A program made the position numbers and the translations under genes. A stretch of 64,000 nt of DNA. Source: Pyrus communis (taxonomy: Eukaryota; Streptophyta; Magnoliopsida; Rosales; Rosaceae). Under the pieces are notes generated by a model. The model was not told the origin of the DNA. It worked only from the letters and a program-made list of their open reading frames with translations, and made no database searches. This document shows, in pieces, positions 34,935-47,450 of this stretch (its first letter is position 1; every line of letters starts with the position of its first letter). The stretch covers positions 11,248,817 through 11,312,816 of the forward strand of contig NC_084806.1 of assembly GCF_963583255.1 (NCBI RefSeq). The letters run 5' to 3'.

Positions 34935-36002
34935 CTACTTATTATTATTTTCAGTATTCCGACGATCCATGAACGTTTGGTACACGACGTTGCCGGCGGC
35001 GGGAAACTCGTCCACGGCGCAACTCCGGCACTTCAGCCCCAGCGGCTCCACTGCCCCCGCGACACGCGTCCACACCTCGTGGCTCGCGCACGTGGTCGAC
35101 ACCGACATCGTCGCCGGCCGGAAGATTTGGACGACTTTCTTCAGCACCCGAACAACGTCGTCGCGGTCGTCGTAGACCGACCCCACGCACTCGAAGCTCG
35201 CGTAGCTGTACCCGTCCTCGGGGGTAACATGGATGGTGGAGTGGCGGTCGCCGTCGATGCCGTTCATGGAGTAGCCGCAGGGGTCGAAGGCGAAGTCGCA
35301 GATCAGAGCCCGAGGGTTAATTTCGGAAATTCCAGTGATCGCCGTCATCTCTTTGCCAGCAGAGTCGCCGTCGTATTTGGCGCTGGGACGGAGAAAGAAG
35401 TTGCGCGCGAGGTCGCGGTCGAGCTCGGTCATGCAGATTTCGAGGGTGAACAATCCGCCGTCGTTGTCGTCTTCGCCTACACGACATGTAGTGTTTTGCG
35501 TGGATGCTGTGAACACGTGCCACGCGTGCGAGGGGGTTTTGGAGGGCATGACGTTGGCCTTTCGGTAGCAGAGAGTGGCGGGAAGTGACTCCTCTAAGTA
35601 AACGACCTCGTTTTGGAAGTTGGTGTAGGGAAAAGGCTGGGCACTGGGGAAGATAAAGTTACCGCGGGTGTAGCGGCAGGAGATGAGAGTGAGGCCGCGA
35701 TCTAGCGAAGCGAGGCGGAGGAGTGGAGGGATGGATTTGAGGAGCTGGGTGGTCCCACATGTCTTGATGATGATCTTGGTGGGGTAGACGAAGAGGCTGG
35801 ACTCGGATAACACGTAAGCATCGAAGTGCTGATTCGCTACGGCCGAGACAACGGTGCATTGGACGGCATGTAGGACTTGTTGCAAGGACTCAAAGTCAAG
35901 GAGGCGAAGACCAAGACCGAGCGACCCTACATTTTTAGGGTCGTCCCCTGAAAAGTGTAGCTCCAATCGCTTCTCGAACCCTTCAAAACCAGAAACCGCC
36001 AT
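34935..36002 (-). CDS. SAMDC: S-adenosylmethionine decarboxylase proenzyme (SAMDC4/BUD2-like)
   Basis: A single uninterrupted frame of 355 residues. AdoMetDC decarboxylates S-adenosylmethionine to supply aminopropyl groups for spermidine, spermine and thermospermine. The proenzyme cuts itself: in YVLSESSLFVY, Glu67-Ser68 is the cleavage bond and Ser68 becomes the pyruvoyl group. Other conserved sites visible are FEGFEKRLEL (Glu7, Glu10), IIKTCGTT with Cys82, YTRGNFIFPSAQPFP, CDFAFDPCGYSMN and STIHVTPEDGYSYASFE. The N terminus is shorter and the sequence more divergent than the abundant SAMDC1/2 type, which points to the SAMDC4 (BUD2) branch. The coding region is GC-rich and intronless, as is usual for plant SAMDC. 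The start at 36002 gives the conserved N terminus. Confidence 0.95.
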   Translation of the reverse strand: MAVSGFEGFEKRLELHFSGDDPKNVGSLGLGLRLLDFESLQQVLHAVQCTVVSAVANQHFDAYVLSESSLFVYPTKIIIKTCGTTQLLKSIPPLLRLASLDRGLTLISCRYTRGNFIFPSAQPFPYTNFQNEVVYLEESLPATLCYRKANVMPSKTPSHAWHVFTASTQNTTCRVGEDDNDGGLFTLEICMTELDRDLARNFFLRPSAKYDGDSAGKEMTAITGISEINPRALICDFAFDPCGYSMNGIDGDRHSTIHVTPEDGYSYASFECVGSVYDDRDDVVRVLKKVVQIFRPATMSVSTTCASHEVWTRVAGAVEPLGLKCRSCAVDEFPAAGNVVYQTFMDRRNTENNNK

Positions 36003-36141
36003 TCGGGTTGTTTAGGTCACACACAAACTGTCGGGTAAACCCTAGGAAAACGAACAAGGTGCCCTAAAAAACAAGGGCGCAAATCAAACAAGTGCCCAAA
36101 TGAACAAATAGCGATAAGAAGAGATGCAGAGGATGAAATGA

Positions 36142-36180
<39 letters not shown>

Positions 36181-36310
36181 GAGTGGGGAATGTAGAGATG
36201 AGAGAGAGAGGGTGGGGTGTGTGGAATTTATAGGTAGGTGGGAGAGGGGGAGAAGAGAGAGAGAGAGAGAGAGGGAGGAGAGAGAGAGAGAGGGAGGGTT
36301 GAGAGGAGGG
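36003..36310 (-). promoter_or_regulatory. SAMDC core promoter and CT-rich leader
   Basis: On the minus strand a TATA box (TATAAA at 36232-36227) lies about 225 bases before the start codon. That predicts a transcription start near 36195 and a leader of about 190 nt. The leader begins with a (CT)n run (complement of GA at 36149-36176), and a second CT run lies upstream of the TATA box (about 36255-36297). There is no ATG between 36195 and the SAMDC start. CT/GA tracts are known binding sites of plant GAGA-binding BPC proteins; their use here is inference. Confidence 0.65.
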
Positions 36311-38390
36311 GCATGCGGATGAGGCAACCAAGAATCATGATTGCAGGCATTATGAAGTGAACAAGGATGATGATATGTATATTGAAATTTGCTTACAAAT
36401 CCTTTTTATTTTTCGTGAGCAAAATCTTTTCTTTCAGCACAGAGAGAGAGACTGATGTGTACAAGCAAACGGAATTTATGCCCACGCGTATAATATTAAT
36501 CTTTATTTTTTTTGTTGTTTTGTTTTCTGGTCTATTGTTTGTATGATTTGTATCTGAATCCTGCACTTCTCTCCACTTACTTCCAGTCGGCAGACAGTCA
36601 CTGTTCTCTCCCATGAGTAGTGCTAAGCAAATCCAACAATGCATATTGCCGATTAATGATTTGTTTCCACTTAATTCATTTCAGTCCATTTTGATTAAGA
36701 TGACAAACATATTCCATCCAATTATCATGTTAAAAATTAAATTATTATGTACTTACAATTTCTTAACGATCACAACAGTTAATGAATTCAATCATGCAAC
36801 AACTCAATAAACATATTAAAGAAAACAAATTTTGAGTTTTATGAAGTTATGGTCATGATGCCTGATTTGAATTCATACTACGTATTTCGAAAGAACGTCA
36901 AGATGGTCAAAATTTATTGTTTTGCTATGATATAGGGCATTTTAAGGGTTTCGATGTCATTTTCTATGTCAACTACTGGTTTGGTAGAAGAGTTTTCTCA
37001 TCTCTTGTGGATTCCAAATTGTGTTACAAGGTGTAACACTGGTTAACAGATATTATTACTATCGTTGTTTGCTTTACTTAAACGAGTTTAATTTGCATGG
37101 TATGAGTTGTGCTAAATTGCACATATAATTTCATTTCATGGTTCACTTGCTGTCTAAAAAATAAGCAATAAAACAGGGGAGGTCCCTTAAGACTAATTGA
37201 TGTTGGACCAAGAAACAAACATCATAAATAGGCATAGTAATTCTACGATTGTAAGAATTGGACAGATGGATCCATATATATGCTTGATCTGCTCAGTCAC
37301 AAGTAGGTTGTACTTAGCCTACAGGGAACTGTTGTTTGTACAAGAACCTTATCATCACAAGTTCTAGCTGATGAAGATAATTATCTGCATGTGTTTTTCT
37401 GCCAAATTTTGGGAAACTTCGGTTACTTTTGAATGTCAATAATTGAAAATAAGATGGGTCAAAATTCAGCATCACAATTACAAGGAATTATATCTAAGTC
37501 CTAGCTTGAAAATTCTGGGACATAATTATAGACTAGAAGTAGATATGTTCTTGTTTGTTCCTATCCATGACAAGAATTATTAGCATTGTTGCTAAATTCA
37601 ATATGTTTTTTTTATAGGCATAATAATTTTTCCGTACTATAGAAGATTAGAAAAAGTGGTTAAGAAAAGAGATTTAAAAAATTGCAGATTTGAATTTAGT
37701 CAAGTTGGGGTAGAGCAATGTGTTTCATCTTTTGAACCCAAGTTCGAATTTTCCTTCTCGTAATTTTGATAAATTTAGTGTAAAAAGAGCTGCAATATGA
37801 CCACTCAAAACTTTGAAAATGGGCAGTGGGATAATGGAAAGGTGAAAACTACACTAAAAATATGAAAACAACTGGTTGATAGGGACAACGCTGCCATATG
37901 TTCTTGAGCATTGATCGAGCAGGTGCTGATAACAAAAAAGGTAAAGACGTGCCCAGAATATCATGAATATTTTAGCTTATAAGTTAAAACAATAATAATT
38001 TCGTTTGCAAAAAACAAAAATAAAAGGAATCAGGCGTGGCTGATAAAAATAATGAGAATATCTTTGAATTAGGGGGAGATCCATACGTGAAATCAAGGCC
38101 ATTCTCCCATCATTTTTATTCTCCATGCAAATGACATTGTCATCTTTGTTTCCCCTTCAAAAAATGGAAGACCAACTTGTTTTTGAGCTATTACAAGACC
38201 GTGATAATCACAGTTAAAAGAGAACCAAGATATGAGCTAAAATCGAAATACGAGATCTTTACGCGTATGTCTAGCAGTATAACGTAAACGATGATATTTA
38301 AGCATTCGCCCAAAAGGAAAATTAGGAAAAAGATTGCCATACATAGAATTAATTATGTCAACTTTGATTAGCCAAACCTTTTCTTTATAC

Positions 38391-38575
38391 AAGTAACTTA
38401 AACCTCTAGCAATTTCAAACTGCATGTTGCCTAACATTTCATATAATTTTGTTGGTTCATATTTTATTCGATGGTAAGGTGACTCTCTCAAAAGTAACTT
38501 AATTAAACCTTTAGCAATTTCAAACTGCATGCTGCCTAACATTTCATATAATTTTGTTGGCTCATATTTTCATTT
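38391..38575. repeat. Two-copy direct repeat of about 80 bp
   Basis: AAGTAACTTAAACCTCTAGC at 38392 and AAGTAACTTAATTAAACC at 38491 each lead into CAATTTCAAACTGCATG, GCCTAACATTTCATAT and AATTTTGTTGG. Period about 100-105 bp. Confidence 0.75.
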
Positions 38576-39171
38576 GAGAAATGCTAAAGAAATTCTCTCA
38601 AAAGTGAGACCCTATGTCCCCTAATGTTTTTGGCACAATGTTTTATAATGTTGGTATAAAAATTGACGTTGAACTATGAGTTGACAAATAATCTATAAAG
38701 AGTTCCTTTATCATTTCTCTTTTCATTCATTTGCCAAAACTACCGACACATAGTTGTATTGTATCTCTCATACAATGATTTTCGTGTTAATTTTAGGTAC
38801 AGTAACTTTGAAGTAAAAGGGAGTAATTAGTGTTTGGTGGGTTTTCCAATGAAGTTTCATAGCCAACCTAAGCTACTACTCGCCTCATTAGTCATTACAT
38901 TTCTGGTTCTCCTTGGCTTTTAATTCAAGACTATTGCTGAAAGATTACATCTATAATTCAGAATGATCAGCTAGCTAGGAAGAAGCTTTCTCTTGGCAAA
39001 AGTTTTTGGCATGTTAGGTTATAGATGCACAACTAAAAACAAGTTATGGTGTCAAATTTTCAATTTAAATCACACATTCAAACGAAGTTTTACGTGATCA
39101 ATTATTATAAACAACACAACTAACTTCTGTTAGATTTGAGCTCATAACATCGTTTGATATTGTATACTATA

Positions 39172-39346
39172 TGCTGTTAGGTTGGAAGATAAACATCAAT
39201 AGAAACGGAATCAACCAATTTGTATTTGTATGATGCATGTGCTGTTAGGTTGGAAAACATCAATAGAAACGGAAGTAACCAATTGTATTTGCATGATGCA
39301 TAGAAACGGAAGCAACCAATTTGTATTTGTATGATGCATGTAGGGC
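39172..39346. repeat. 68-bp tandem repeat, about 2.6 copies
   Basis: TGCTGTTAGGTTGGAA starts at 39172 and 39240. Copies contain ATAGAAACGGAA and AACCAATTTGTATTTG and end ATGATGCAT. A third partial copy runs from about 39301. Confidence 0.85.
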
Positions 39347-39634
39347 ATGCACTAGTAGCTAAGGTGTATAGTATAGAGAGTTAAATTTTGAATTGAGAGA
39401 ATTAGAAAGGGTTGAGAAAGCAATGATGAAAATATGTGAGTTTAGGAATCAAAATTTTTCTGTTTTAGGAAGAGGAATGATGCAGAATGTATGGCGTCAT
39501 GAATAAATCTTATGGATATGTGGCTGGCAGCCCCCATTATGCCCACAATCCCACCTCTTTGTGCTGCACGCGCATCACCAAACTCAACACTATCTAAAAG
39601 CCCACACCACAACACTCTCTTTCTTCTGCACGCA

Positions 39635-39637
<3 letters not shown>

Positions 39638-39665
<28 letters not shown>

Positions 39666-39719
39666 CTTCTTCTTCTTCTTCTCTCTCTCTCTCTCTCTCT
39701 CTCTCCCTCTCTCTCTCAA
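39638..39719. repeat. (TTC)n-(TC)n compound microsatellite
   Basis: About 14 TTC units followed directly by about 16 TC units with one interruption. Confidence 0.95.
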
Positions 39720-42339
39720 CACAAACACATCACCATTCAAAAATAGTCAACCACTTTGTTAGAATCAAATCTTACTTAAAAAGTCTCAACCAAACCAAAC
39801 TATCAAGTGTCAACAAAGTCCCCACCTTTTACATGAGGAAAAGTTGAATCCAAAATCTTCCTCTTTAACTTCAACTTGGGAGGACTAATTCATATCCTTT
39901 TTGAAAAACTTGGTAATTTGAAGGGACAAAGAAGGGCATTTTGAAAGACTTTACCCATAATACTTAATTGGCCCCCCCCTAGCCCAATTTTTTTTTTTTT
40001 TTTTTTTTTTACTTATATATAACTTAATCTCTCACTCTTTCATCAGTTATATGTATTGAATGTATACAACGCTCCTCTCACAATAACGAGTCTCAAAATT
40101 AGCACATGAAAAATTAGGGAACTTATACAATTATATTGTCTATGAACTTAACTTACCTTTTTAGGTTTGGACATATAAGAAAATAAAATACCATATTAGG
40201 GTTTTGAATAAATTAGTGTTTTTTGTACATAAATTATCGTGTCATATGAGGGCAGAAACCATAAGGAGAAGATACAAATACAATTATAGCAAATACACTA
40301 GTTTATACAAGAGTTACTTTTCCCTTCGTCCCCATCCCAAATCAATGAAATCATGAATTTACAACATCTCCAACCCTATATAATTGGTCCCACTCAGCGG
40401 CCTCATGCACCCCCCGACAACCACCATGAACGACCCTACAAAGCTACACATCATCTAGCATGTGTCCCAACTCCTTGGCACACTTGGTCCCACCCCTCCC
40501 TCGGATCTCCATGTATTTCAGTTTGAAGGCACGTTGGCCCTACGAGCCCCTCCATGGTCGCACCATTTGCAATTGCTGGGATGAAACTGATCATTGATAA
40601 TGAACAAGAGGGAGGGCTTAATTATCTAGCCGCCATGTCATGACTCATGAGTCATGCCATACTTTCACGCGCACAATACTTATTTCCACACATGTATTAA
40701 TTGGTTCCAATATTTGGTTTGTATTCACAATAACTAATCTCTCAGCGTGCACTAGTGCGAATAGACTTTTCATACGTAGTATTTTCTGTGCTGCACATAC
40801 TATACAATGAATGAATCTTGCTTAACTGTTATACATAGTGTTGGGCGAGATTTGAAGTGATAAGACTATGAGATAAGTGAATAACTTTATACAATAGTGG
40901 ATGAAATAAATCTCTCTGTTTTTATAGCTCCTTTTCCAATCCTTCCCTTTTTTCATATATAGATATATAAGTGTGTTGGTGTTTTTATATATGGTGGGTA
41001 TTTTCTTGGAGCACTATGTGGAGGAGGATTCGTGAGTGCTACTGTACCATGCGCGCAGAATTTGCCTAAATGTATATCATGTATTGTATGGAGGATCCCA
41101 CCACTCTCACTTGGGGTGCCATCTGACGATATGTTCATGTTTTGTGCACAGCTGAGCAGCAGAAGCTAAGAATTGAAACCTTGGAAAGCTTTGCTTCTCA
41201 GTTTCATCATGATCGAGTTTATGTGTTTTCACTCTCAAAGCTTTTTTGTTCCTTTTGTTTATGGAGATCAAGCTCATGTACTAAAAAGGATTGAATGGTG
41301 TGGTTTGATAAGTCCTATTCTCATTCTTTGACTTTCCTTCTGATGAATTTAAACGTGTGCTAGTGCCAACACTGCTAAGTATGTATTACTTTGTTTTCTC
41401 TCAAGCAAATTTTGGAAACTAATGGTTAGGAAACTTCACAAATTACCGATAAAAAAAAAAATATTCGCCTCTATTAATCACATTGTCAATCACATTTCTT
41501 AAATGGGTACAACTTTAACTTATGAGTCTCGTGGTCCTTGGTGAGTTTGGCCTTTTTTTTTTTTTTTTTTTTTTTAATTATTATTTTTTATTTAGATATA
41601 AATTTCATTAAAAATAGTCAAGAACGTACATAAGATGGGGCATGTAAAACGTGGTCCTTAGAACACATCACACAACAACTCCACAATCACAAACTCAACA
41701 GAGAATACAATACAAATCTTTATTCGCAGAGGCCCTTTAGTCCTAAACCTTAAACCCTAGTCACGAGGACTAAACCTTGCAAACTGAAGACCTAAAGGCA
41801 CCACGAGGAAAGGATGGCACCACCCTCTGATGATTTTACAATCGTCTGCAAAAGAGTCATGTTAAGTCACATCCAACAGACGTCGAGTTTTCTTCCCATT
41901 AGCCCTTTGCCAAGCTCACAAACTGCAACCATAACCATAGATATTATTTTTAGTTATGTTGATTACGTGACAAATACTAAAAGTGTACTACTACACCTTG
42001 GTTATATTAAAAGCAATGAACATATTAGATGTATTCTATTATATCTAGAGAGGAATTATGTTGACAAATATAGTGAGAATATTGATCTTCAAAAGGTTAG
42101 AGATGATTTTAAGTATATGATCGTTAATTAATCACTAATACAAAGTTACTTCTTTACATGTTTGTTTAATGGAATGTTAACTTTTAATTATTCACCCATT
42201 GCAAATAACAAGTCAACCTCATGTTAGAATAACCTTGATGATTAGAACCTTAAAAGGCCAATCAAATTCTCAAGTAGTGGCCATGCCTAACTAAGCTTTT
42301 TTATACCAGTAAAGCTTTTTTATATCAGTAAAGAGTTTA

Positions 42340-42450
42340 CTAGTTATCTTCGTTTAAATCTCCATCTAGCCACTTAGGCAATCTCAAGGGTTATCCTAGG
42401 TTCGAGTCACTATACTCATGACTCATAATTAATTAACAAGCCATATGAAA
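42340..42450 (+). mobile_element. SINE-like tRNA-derived sequence
   Basis: TAGCCACTTAGG (42367-42378) fits a pol III A-box and GGTTCGAGTC (42399-42408) a B-box, at tRNA-like spacing. No A-tail or target duplication was defined, so the assignment is tentative. Confidence 0.4.
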
Positions 42451-42779
42451 AAAAGAAAAAAGAAAAAACACTTGTTCTTTTTTCTTTGGGTTTTTAATTT
42501 CTTTACAAGTGATGGCTCCCACTAAAGAATGATATGATACATCCTAGTAGGTGATGAAGATTCTGAAGCAAACAAAGCATGTTAGGAAGTTTTAAGTGGC
42601 CATAATCTTCCAAGTCACACACTGCCCCCACATAGTAACAAAAACAAACAAACAAACAAAGCCTCACCCAAGTGACCAAATAATAACAAGGGTTACTCCT
42701 TTCATACACACAGTCTCCAAGTCCTCGAGCCCTTCCAGACCAAAATGTAAAATCTATCTCGAAGCTTGGGAGATGGGGT

Positions 42780-42780
<1 letters not shown>

Positions 42781-42818
<38 letters not shown>
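42781..42818. repeat. (GA)n microsatellite
   Basis: About 18 GA units. A CT run follows at 42881-42897. Confidence 0.95.
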
Positions 42819-42819
<1 letters not shown>

Positions 42820-44446
42820 AATATCCTAATCCTCCATACACGCCACATCATTTCTCTCGTGCTTTTTTAATTCAGAAAGCCTCTCTCTCTCTCTCTCAGT
42901 TGGAATCTCTCTCAATTGCTCCAGGCAAGCATCATTCATGCTGCTATGTGACTTTGCGAGCCCTTCACTTGTTTTTTTTTTTCTCTCTGCTGCCTCACCC
43001 TTGCCTCTGCTGTCTTATTCACTTACTTTTCTTAGCCAAAGGCCTCACTCAAGTACATAACAGCAGAGTAGTACTTATCCATTTTGAATAGCAGATGACT
43101 TATGGATGATCTTTCTCATCCACTCTGCTAATTCGAAGCTTACGAAAAGTTATAATTTTTACTTAATTTGACATGAATATACCTGGTCAAATGTTATACA
43201 TGTATAGTCTGAACTTAACATGATATATGAGTTCTTTGAGAAATGTTATTTAAACACACAAAACTCACATTTTTTTACACACTTTCTAATACAAGTAGAA
43301 CCTATGTTTACGATGGTAGAACTCACCTCTATTAGAGAGTATGTAAGTCTTCAGTCTTATGTATCTAAATAGAATTATTGAATTTTTTTTAGGTTGAGAT
43401 TAATTCAAATTAGGAATTTAAGAGCAAGTTTTGGATTAATTTCATGACCATTTGGTTGTGAGTTGTTTCACATTTCAAAAGAAAGTTTCACATATGTAGT
43501 TTGAAAAGAAAGTTTCACATATGTAGTTTGAATAATCTTTGATCTTTTATTACCAACTGATTTTTGGTTGGATGTTCAGTTTCTAGTATGATATTAGAGA
43601 GTTGCCATTTACTTTTATGATAGATGTTTACATTTTATTTTACTAAACTTAGTCATTATGGTATGATAGGAAGTTCTAAACTCGTTTTAGTTTACTCATT
43701 TGTTGATCAATATGGTATTTAAAGTTCTAAATTCAATTTTCATAGTCAATTATGTGTTGAGATGTCAACTTGCAACTCTCGTCTCACTCTCACATCCATA
43801 TCAACTTAATGGCATCGCAGAAATTCTAAGTGCAAACTATTTGTTGGAATGTGATCTGCCACACTACAATCTCAAAAAATCTGTGTGTACGTAATTTAAG
43901 AAGATATTCCACTAATATTAGGCAATGCGTATATTTCATCTCCATACAATTCCTAAGAACATGCATTGTCGAGGTGGTGGCCGCAAGAAATTTTAGGTCT
44001 GGTCCAGATTGGGCAAACTCGTAGTGAGTCAGTGAAATCCAGTTCAGGAAATGGCAGTAGTACGTAGTGGACCCTTAAGCGAAAAGAAAAGTTGGGGGGA
44101 GTTCCCAGAGAGATTCATGTCATCAAGTGACTACATTTCCCATGCCTCTTTTTAGAATGAAGCCATTGATAATGTGAGAGTGGGTCTGTCTGAGTGAGGA
44201 ATAGTCAGGCACTTCCAGGCATGGCTTTGTAAGCATGGAGGCCATCATGTTCCCTCTGCTCCAAACTCTCTGTCCTCTCCAAAAGTTTTATAATTATTAA
44301 TTAGTTTATTTATTTATTTGGTTAAAACCAACCTACTTTCTACATTTCTGACTCAAACCCTATTTTAGGGTTTTGGATTTCGCAAAGACAAATCTAGAAG
44401 ATGCTTCTATTCTTTACTTTTGAATTTTTTACTTTTACCAATAAAT

Positions 44447-44617
44447 AAGAGAAAATTTTCATTATGATAGGAACACAAGTGGTACAATATGTGTTTTAAT
44501 AGAAGTAGTGAGAAATTTTATATTTTAAGTTATTAAATTTTTAGCACATATATCCCACTATTTGTATAATGACATGTAGTGTACCATCCCGTGTATCGAT
44601 CACATTGAAAAATCTCT
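44447..44617. mobile_element. Mutator-type MITE, second copy
   Basis: Same family as 33400-33570: the left end GAGAAAATTTTCATTATGA and the inverted right end GAGATTTTTCAATGTGATCG flank a body with ATAATGACATG and TACCATCCCGTGTATCG. The flanks CCAATAAAT and CCAATTAGT agree at 7 of 9 positions, consistent with an old 9-bp duplication. Confidence 0.6.
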
Positions 44618-44920
44618 CCAATTAGTAAGAACGGAAAGTGTTCTTAGGCTTTTGGAACTCAATCCTGGCTTTAATAAGTGTTTAGAGGCAGTAACAAGAT
44701 CCTCATTGGACTAATCAGTTTATCACCTATGATTACCTTTAACATATTTATAAAGATATCGTTGGTTAATTAGTTACTTGGTTTAATTTGTTGTTTGCCT
44801 ATACTCCATTTTCTTAGATTAATTGTATGGGACATTTTGATCCAAACACAAAACCTTATATAGCTAACTATTAAATAAGCATGATCATTATATAAGGTTT
44901 GATATAAACTCAAGGTTATC

Positions 44921-47372
44921 TGTGACGACCCGTCCCTAATTTCTTATGTAATTTTCTTCCTAAGTGTATAAATTTACATTTATGCCCTTGTGGGCAAAGT
45001 GACATGGATGTGGTTATTCGGCTTTAATTAAAAAATTTCTCGTTATCGTAATTAATTAGTAGTCGTTGTTACGATCGCGTGAGTGCGAATTAGACCTAAA
45101 TCGGATCTGTAACGAAAAAGTTATGCACAATTAAAGTACGTTAACATTGGGAAAATTTGGTACACTCGTATTTTAATTTATCAATGTGGGAGACACTGTT
45201 ATTGATAAGGAGACAAATTTTTGATGTACAACTTACTGTACAAAATATGAAAATCTTATCCCCTTCTTCTTTTAAAAATTGGAAAGGTGCCCTTTTTCTT
45301 CACCACCAATCAATTACTTTCCCACACTATTGCACCCAATCATATTTTTCTTTTTCTCAGCCAATTAGAACTCATCTTCTGTCTCTCTCTCTTTCTCTCT
45401 CTTATTCTTCTCTCTCTATCCTGAGACTCTCTCTTCTCTGCAACCACTAAGAACAACCACCAAACTCCACGAATAGAGCCTAAAATTTCCATCATGACAC
45501 TTCTCTCATCCTCACGAACCCAACCATGCAAACCGATCATGACATGGTTGAGTTTTGAACACCCAACTCGAAAGCTCCAACTCGGACGAGTTTTTCCCGA
45601 CGTGTTCCTGGCCGAGTTACAAGCTTTTAGGACGTTTGGAAGCCTCCACACAACTCCCTCGAGTCAATAGCCTAAGTTTGAAGTCGATTTGACATGGAAA
45701 CACACGGTTTCGAGGCGAAGAAAATAAGTCCAAACCTTTTGAGACTTTTTCAAGCCATTTTTGTCCATCTTTTGGACTTTTGAAAGGTACAATATGTTCT
45801 ACTCCTCAAGAGCTTCAATTCCATATAAAGTTCGTTAAAAATGGTTGAGAAATGAGCAAGTTTTGAAGTTTTGAAATTTTTTCCAGAAACAGACAACTTT
45901 TTCCAGTTTCCGACGAAACGCGCTGGCGGCAACGGATGGCGGAAATCACCGGAGAAGAGGGAGAATATTCCATCAAAGTTGACGGAATATTCTGACACCG
46001 TTACATTCCGTTACTATTTAACGGAATATTCCCTAGGTCTGTCAGTTTTTGACTTGCGCGTTGGGCGCACGTGTGGCCGTGGGCTAGGTGGCCCGTCCAG
46101 CCTCCGGTTGGCATGTGCTTGACGTGTACAGGTCCGTGAAGTCGAGTATAACATTTTTGTATATTTAAACCTTCCGTTTAAGGAAACTATGGGGTTTTTC
46201 CTAGCCTCTTTGTGTATGTGTTAATTAATTAATTATTTTTGTTATTTCACGTATAGAAGAAAATTATCCTGAAGAAGTACGAGGTCAAGTAAGGCTACGA
46301 TCCGACCATGTATCAGCGAGTGGACATTTTCTTTTATATATATGATATATAAAGTTTTATAGTTTCCACAAATGTTTTTGAATTGATTCATGCCTATTAT
46401 GCCATGATTAAATATTGTTATAAGAAATGTTGTACTGTTGTGAAATGCTAAAATAATACTACGGGATGTGCAGGTAAGTTTATTATGTTGACTAGAATTA
46501 TTGAATCATTATGGCATGCTTATATTTATGTAGTCTACTCATCATTGTTGCACCTGATGTTAGTGCTTGCCTTAGGCCAAGACCAGTCTTTCACATGTAT
46601 GTTCACATCCGCACCGCACACTCACCTTGGATCCAAGTAGGTGTCAGTCATGTCGTACATGTTGCATTAGGTGACTCCGACATCTTGTCTTATAGGTTGC
46701 AATAGGCAACTCTGACTCGTAAGTGACCGCGAATAACGCTAGTCTTTACATGATTGTAGCACTAGAGCGTATATTATGATTACACTCAGTCTTGTCATAC
46801 ATATTGCATTAGGTGACTCTATCTTGTGTGCTAGCATAGATCGATGACCATCTAATATTATTATGCTACCATTGAGATATTGTGATTGGCATATTTCTGG
46901 AATTATTGTTGATTTGCATTTGATTTCATACTTATACATAGTATGATTTTCTGGAAACTATACATGTTTTACAGCGAAGGGTTAGTATGTTCAGAAAATA
47001 AATGTGTTTTATAAACCTTTGTTTTTGCCCACTCACTCTTCTGTTTTTTGCCCATCTAGGTCTTAGATAGCTGAACTCTCTGTGGCATACAAGGAATCTC
47101 CGACGGTTCTGACATATATATAATTAAATGTATGAGCTGTTTCTATTGTGTATTAAGTACTTAACCAGTTTCGACTGCACTACCTATGTCATCTATGCTC
47201 TGAACATTTGTGTTTTATAGGTTCTTCCCACTACTGCGCACACACTTTATTAGCTTAAATAAATCCTAGTTTTGATTTAAATTTATCCATATTTGTATGC
47301 ATCACTTTCCTTTATGGTTACTTCACCTTCGAGTGTGTGCCAGCACGCCTCAACTTCGGTCAAGGTGTGTCA
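44921..47372. mobile_element. Solo LTR of about 2.45 kb, probably Ty3/gypsy
   Basis: It starts TGTGACGACCCGTCCC and ends CAAGGTGTGTCA, the canonical TG...CA termini. TTATC flanks it on both sides (44916-44920 and 47373-47377), a perfect 5-bp target duplication. There is no gag-pol sequence and no second LTR inside, so it is a solo LTR left by recombination between LTRs. The length and the ACGACCCGTCCC start suggest a Del/Tekay-type chromovirus LTR; that lineage call is recognition only. Frames inside it are not genes. Confidence 0.82.
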
Positions 47373-47450
47373 TTATCGACACTCGCTTATAGCATTAGTT
47401 TGGAGAAATGTTTAGAACAGTCGCTCATGCCAGTTCTTACCTGTAGATAC

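Larger units (their letters stand above)
36332..44446. other. Gene-poor intergenic region
   Basis: No protein-coding gene recognised. It holds microsatellites, two short tandem repeats and SINE-like pieces listed separately. A T24 run near 41551 next to AATGAAATTTATATC (read on minus) could be the A-tail of a minus-strand non-LTR retroelement, but no coding part is visible. Confidence 0.55.

Noticed and set aside
35000..35590. Open plus-strand frame of about 200 codons over SAMDC
   Set aside because: It is antisense to the GC-rich SAMDC coding region; biased third positions create long antisense frames.
36017..36331. Possible uORFs upstream of SAMDC
   Set aside because: The frames open with TTG, not ATG, and start upstream of the predicted TATA box; they consist mostly of the CT microsatellite and are unlike the conserved SAMDC uORF.
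38237..38542. 101-codon minus frame with internally repeated MQFEIA segments
   Set aside because: The repeat in the protein is just the local DNA duplication; no family recognised and no gene structure around it.
39512..39847. Plus frame with a serine run
   Set aside because: Driven by the TTC/TC microsatellite; no conserved flanks.
45157..46705. Several frames within the solo LTR
   Set aside because: The region is an LTR with TSD; the frames match no retrotransposon or host protein I recognise.
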